In this document: positions 40,056 to 43,162 of the stretch, piece after piece
How the letters are laid out: every line of letters begins with the position of its first letter
How positions within the stretch are numbered: the first letter of the stretch is position 1
Assembly: GCA_016789755.1 (NCBI GenBank)
Contig: JAEUQG010000344.1
Location: forward strand, 1-43,162
DNA from: Bryobacterales bacterium
Lineage (GTDB): Bacteria; Acidobacteriota; Terriglobia; Bryobacterales; Bryobacteraceae
Length of the DNA stretch: 43,162 nucleotides
Direction: 5' to 3'
Translations under genes and position numbers: made by a program
Notes under the pieces: model-generated
Seen by the model: the letters and a program-made list of their open reading frames with translations, nothing else
The model's database searches: none
What the model was told of the DNA's origin: nothing

Positions 40056-42575
40056 CTTCTTCTTCATCAACCAAGCCTCCGACACAATCGTCCCCCATCC
40101 CCCGCTGTTCCTCCACACCTCCCGCTCCACCCTCGACCCCCGAGCCACATCCGCCCCTCTCGCAAACCGCACCACCAGTTCCCCATTTTTCACCGCCTCC
40201 CGGGGCACATCGAACGTAAAGAACTCCGCCACCTTCTCCGGCACCTCCAGATCCTTCGCCAGCACCCCATCGCCCGCATAAATCGTCACCGACTTCTGAT
40301 TCATCCGCCCTCGATACCTCTCCTGATACCAAGGCCGTACCAGCGTAAACCGGATCCGGTAGGCAGCCCCATCCGCCAACCCCCGGTAATGAAGCGTCAC
40401 CCCCTGATCCTCATCCTGCGTATACGCCATCGTCCGCTGGCTCGGCCTGTTGCTCTCCCACAGCATCTCCGGCACAAACGGCTGCCCGAAGTCGAACGGA
40501 TACCCCTTCACCATATTCGGAGCCTTCCCCAATACTCCCGCATCATCGTAATATCCGCCCTCCCCCGCATCTTCGTAATCCGTGATCATATGCAGCAATT
40601 CCGCCCGTTCCGCCCCCTGCGCCTTCCGCGCCCGCTCCAATTGCCGCCTCATCCACCCCAGCCCGATGAAGTCATGATCCAGGTTATATACCCCTTCGTT
40701 CCGAACTCCGTACAGCCGGTTGCTCTCCTCCCCCAATCGCTCCGCCTCCCGCCGCAACGCCGTCATCTCCGGCGTGGCCCGCAGGCCGCCCAGCCACCCC
40801 AGCGCCCCGTCAATCACCGCATCCGTGGACCCCGCGCGCACCGCGGCCTCCACCCGCTTCTGCACCCCCTCCTGCTGCCGCACGCTCAACTGCACATGTT
40901 TATCCAGCGCAGCCTTCTGCATGTATTCCCGCCACAGCCAGTTCGTTTTCATCCGGTTCGCCGGCATACGCCTTCCTGCCTCGCTCACTAACGTGAAGTA
41001 CCGGTCAATCCCATCCTTCGCCGCAATCGACACCCCAGGCTTCTCCGCCAGATTCTCCTCCAATTGAAAAATCGCTTCTGCCATCTCGCTCGCCGCTTCC
41101 GCGCCAAACCACGTCTGCGAATACTCCGCAACCACATCCTCCACCTTCGTCTGCGGAGCCCACAGCAGCCTCTGCCACATCCATTGATTGAAGTGATCCT
41201 GCGTCCCGCTCGAATGCGTGACATCCCCAATCCCGTACCGCATCACCTGGTTGAAATACCAGTGATAATAGCGAGGCCAAGCAAAAAACGTCAGCCGGTC
41301 GTAGACCATGTTTAACGCCGGATCCGGATGCCGTTCATACAGAAAATGGTTCCACGCCGGAGGCTGATCTCCATTCCGATCCGCCCGCGGATACTGCTGA
41401 ATTAACCCGTTCTGCGCATAGCGCCAATGCGTCAGCTCATTGAAGAACACCAGATCCACACCCCGAGGCATTTCATGCAGAATCTCCTGCGCATACCGCG
41501 CCGGAGGCCCAAATCCCGGATACCGGAACAGATCCATCCTGTGCGTCTGCCGGTGCCCCGGCTGCCAGCTCATCGCATCCGATCCCGGCCCATAGGCAAA
41601 CGCCCGCAGCCACTGCCGGTCCAGCTTCCGCAGGTAATCGAAAATGGCCAGATCCCCGTCGTTGTCGAACTTCTGATTCGTGGCGAAAAACTCCGTCCCA
41701 GGATGAATCTTCTGAATAATCGCAGCCATATCTGCGCACAGCTTGATATACACCGCCCCATAGGGCCGGCACCGGTCGCACTCGCATCCCCCGCCATCGC
41801 CGCCTACAAACCGTACATAATCCACCGGAGCATCCCCCCGGAACCGCCGTTCACACTGCTCCAGCAGCGCCTTCCGGGCCGCCGCCACCGAAGGGCACAA
41901 ATACCCCGTCCGCCCAATCGACTCCGACGCCGCCCATTCCGGCGCTCCCGATCCTGCATTCGGATTGAAATGCAGCAGCGTCTTCAATCCCAATTCCCGA
42001 GCAATCTTATACAACGGATCCGCCGCCGCCCCGCCTTTGCTCACTTGCACCGTATTCAATCCGGCCAGCACCAGATCAATCACCCTGCCCCGCAACTCTG
42101 CTTCCGTCCACTTCCGGACTTTCCCCGCCGTCAGCGCCACCCCGCTCTGTCCAAACTGCGTCCCCCGCACCTCAAATGCCGGCGCCGTCCGAACATCCAA
42201 TCCCGCCACGCCCCGCCGCAAGATCTCTCCAACCGCATACAAAACCCCCCGCTCATCCACTCCCGCCGCCAGCACAATCTTCTCCCCCGGCAAACTCCGC
42301 ACAAAAAACCCTTCCGCCCCCGGATCCTGCTCACTCACCGGCCTGATCCGCTGCCGCTCCAACCGGTTCCGCAACTGCTCATGGTGCGAAGGCACCCCAA
42401 GCAAAATTTTCCAATCCTTACCCTCGACTAACCTCTCTTCCAGTACGCTCGCCGCAACCCGTTCCACCCGTCCCGCCCGCTCCCCCACTACCACCGCCCC
42501 TTGCGCCTGGCAGATCGCCATAATCAGCAGTAGCGCTTTCGAGCCGGTGTGCTTCCCTAACTTCTTCTCGTCCAT
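40053..42575 (-). CDS. Secreted GH67-like / DUF4838-like glycoside hydrolase family protein
   Basis: The protein is 840 residues from the ATG at 42575, chosen because GGGAGG precedes it and it opens a basic plus hydrophobic signal (SKALLLIMAICQAQG). The N-terminal domain (about 30-125; DPGAEGFFVRSLPGEKIVLAAG then RGVLYAVGEILRR) is the alpha/beta substrate domain shared by GH20 and GH67. A TIM-barrel-like core follows with EVRGTQF, AGLNTVQVSK and a cysteine cluster CECDRC (264-269) in the VRFVGGDGGG context, a feature of DUF4838-like proteins. VDLVFFNELTHWR and a C-terminal beta-sandwich complete it. Activity on uronic or amino-sugar glycans is inferred, not shown; the catalytic acids could not be assigned. 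Confidence 0.78.
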   Translation of the reverse strand: MDEKKLGKHTGSKALLLIMAICQAQGAVVVGERAGRVERVAASVLEERLVEGKDWKILLGVPSHHEQLRNRLERQRIRPVSEQDPGAEGFFVRSLPGEKIVLAAGVDERGVLYAVGEILRRGVAGLDVRTAPAFEVRGTQFGQSGVALTAGKVRKWTEAELRGRVIDLVLAGLNTVQVSKGGAAADPLYKIARELGLKTLLHFNPNAGSGAPEWAASESIGRTGYLCPSVAAARKALLEQCERRFRGDAPVDYVRFVGGDGGGCECDRCRPYGAVYIKLCADMAAIIQKIHPGTEFFATNQKFDNDGDLAIFDYLRKLDRQWLRAFAYGPGSDAMSWQPGHRQTHRMDLFRYPGFGPPARYAQEILHEMPRGVDLVFFNELTHWRYAQNGLIQQYPRADRNGDQPPAWNHFLYERHPDPALNMVYDRLTFFAWPRYYHWYFNQVMRYGIGDVTHSSGTQDHFNQWMWQRLLWAPQTKVEDVVAEYSQTWFGAEAASEMAEAIFQLEENLAEKPGVSIAAKDGIDRYFTLVSEAGRRMPANRMKTNWLWREYMQKAALDKHVQLSVRQQEGVQKRVEAAVRAGSTDAVIDGALGWLGGLRATPEMTALRREAERLGEESNRLYGVRNEGVYNLDHDFIGLGWMRRQLERARKAQGAERAELLHMITDYEDAGEGGYYDDAGVLGKAPNMVKGYPFDFGQPFVPEMLWESNRPSQRTMAYTQDEDQGVTLHYRGLADGAAYRIRFTLVRPWYQERYRGRMNQKSVTIYAGDGVLAKDLEVPEKVAEFFTFDVPREAVKNGELVVRFARGADVARGSRVEREVWRNSGGWGTIVSEAWLMKKK

Positions 42576-42780
42576 CACCTTAATCCTCCCTCTCCCGATA
42601 CGCGCCAAACCACCCGATACTCATCCCGCACCCAATGATCATACGACTCCGTCCGCCAAAACGGCATCCCAGTCCTTCCCTGTAACACGAAGGCACACTC
42701 CCCAAGAGCCATCCGCTACTTCCCTCCCACTCTCCGGTTTATACAGTTTTTGTTCGAAGATAAATAAAGTGGCTCTTGCG
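42576..42780. promoter_or_regulatory. Divergent spacer, largest gene-free stretch in the window
   Basis: These 205 bp separate the GH67-like gene from the secreted protein at the right edge. On the minus strand GGGAGG (42586-42591) is the ribosome site of the former. On the plus strand TATACA (42740-42745) is a four-of-six -10-like hexamer and the stretch 42741-42770 is A/T-rich against the local background. No clear -35 was found, and the plus gene has only a weak ribosome site. Confidence 0.35.
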
Positions 42781-43162
42781 ATGCGATTTCCAATTCCCGT
42801 CTTCCTGACGGCCCTCCTGACGGCCTTAGCCGCCCACGCTCAAATCAACTTCCCCCCGGACCTTTCCATCAACCGGGTGGAAGTGGTGCAGACCATCCAG
42901 GACGATGGGCAGAACGTTCCCCTGACAGCCGGCAAGGCCACCGCCGTCCGTGCCTACGTCAAGCAGGAAGGCCGTCCCGAAAGCCTCATCGCCAACATTA
43001 CCATCGTCCTCCGCGGCTTCAAAGACGGTGCCGAACTACCCGGTTCCCCCATCCGAGCCATCAATCCCGCCATCACCGCCCGCCCTTACCCCGACCGCGC
43101 CCTCGCCGAGCATGCCCAAAACTTTGTCCTCCCAGCCGGCGGGACCATTGCCGGCCCACTCG
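42781..43162 (+). CDS. Secreted protein of unknown function, N-terminal fragment
   Basis: The frame from ATG 42781 stays open to the window edge, giving 127 residues of a longer protein. A signal peptide MRFPIPVFLTALLTALAAHA is followed by QINFPPDLSINRVEVVQTIQ and VPLTAGKATAVRAYVK. The latter block recurs at the N-terminus of large secreted bacterial proteins, where it begins a beta-sandwich. The continuation ITIVLRGFKDGAELPGSP is also beta-rich. I cannot name the family or predict a function because the rest is missing. It faces away from the GH67-like gene. Confidence 0.75.
   Translation, partial: MRFPIPVFLTALLTALAAHAQINFPPDLSINRVEVVQTIQDDGQNVPLTAGKATAVRAYVKQEGRPESLIANITIVLRGFKDGAELPGSPIRAINPAITARPYPDRALAEHAQNFVLPAGGTIAGPL

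Noticed and set aside
1..43162. tRNA, rRNA, CRISPR, transposase, integrase, riboswitch or intrinsic terminators
   Set aside because: I found no cloverleaf, repeat-spacer pattern, recombinase motif, recognisable aptamer or stem followed by a U-run while reading both strands. A profile search could still reveal a weak ncRNA.

Overview
The window is about 43 kb of GC-rich, very densely packed bacterial chromosome. I read it as Acidobacteriota, most likely the Solibacter/Bryobacter branch. The evidence is two ADOP-type MacB/FtsX permeases without ATPases, a large Oar-type TonB-dependent receptor with an N-terminal carboxypeptidase-regulatory domain, secreted DUF6807 (PmoA-like), GH95 and GH67-like carbohydrate proteins, and an Omp85/SurA-like/TamB envelope operon. 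I see no tRNA, rRNA, CRISPR array, transposase or prophage gene. No gap between genes exceeds about 205 bp.

Layout. (1) 1-5 kb: end of a DUF885 protein, a secreted POTRA/HEAT-like protein, a Tat-exported dihydrodipicolinate-synthase-family protein, a secreted S41 peptidase and a sialidase-like protein. (2) 5-13.8 kb, plus strand: Oar-type receptor, SpoU-type rRNA methyltransferase, rarA, secreted GH95 alpha-L-fucosidase and a P1-family peptidase, the last four almost contiguous. (3) 13.8-15.5 kb: ECF sigma factor and a secreted DUF6807 protein. (4) 15.5-20.7 kb, minus strand: ADOP permease, spermidine-synthase-like membrane protein and a minimal Met8/CysG-N enzyme, divergent from der with only 26 bp between the starts. 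(5) 22.0-39.4 kb, minus strand: thirteen same-strand genes with no gap above 26 bp. Reading 5'->3' they are a LytS-type histidine kinase, methyltransferase, VTT membrane protein, ADOP permease, Omp85 protein with an extended POTRA array, SurA-like foldase, TamB, a 98-residue protein, TPM-domain protein, variant nucleotidyltransferase, LemA, aldehyde dehydrogenase and FAH-fold dehydratase. (6) 39.4-43.2 kb: ribA, a secreted GH67-like/DUF4838-like protein and the start of a large secreted protein.

How the genes fit together. The secreted GH95, sialidase-like, DUF6807 and GH67-like proteins, the Oar-type receptor and the secreted peptidases suggest a glycan- and protein-scavenging life. The FAH-fold dehydratase plus semialdehyde-type dehydrogenase match the last two steps of oxidative (Weimberg-like) sugar-acid breakdown to 2-oxoglutarate. 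The long minus-strand array is mainly an envelope-biogenesis block. The most noteworthy items are: the Omp85 protein with about six or seven POTRA repeats coupled to a PPIase-less SurA-like protein and TamB; the LemA/nucleotidyltransferase/TPM sandwich whose nucleotidyltransferase has DLN where DxD is expected; and the Tat-exported aldolase-family protein that keeps its Schiff-base lysine but appears to lack the usual tyrosine. I did not find an unmistakably new defence or mobile system.
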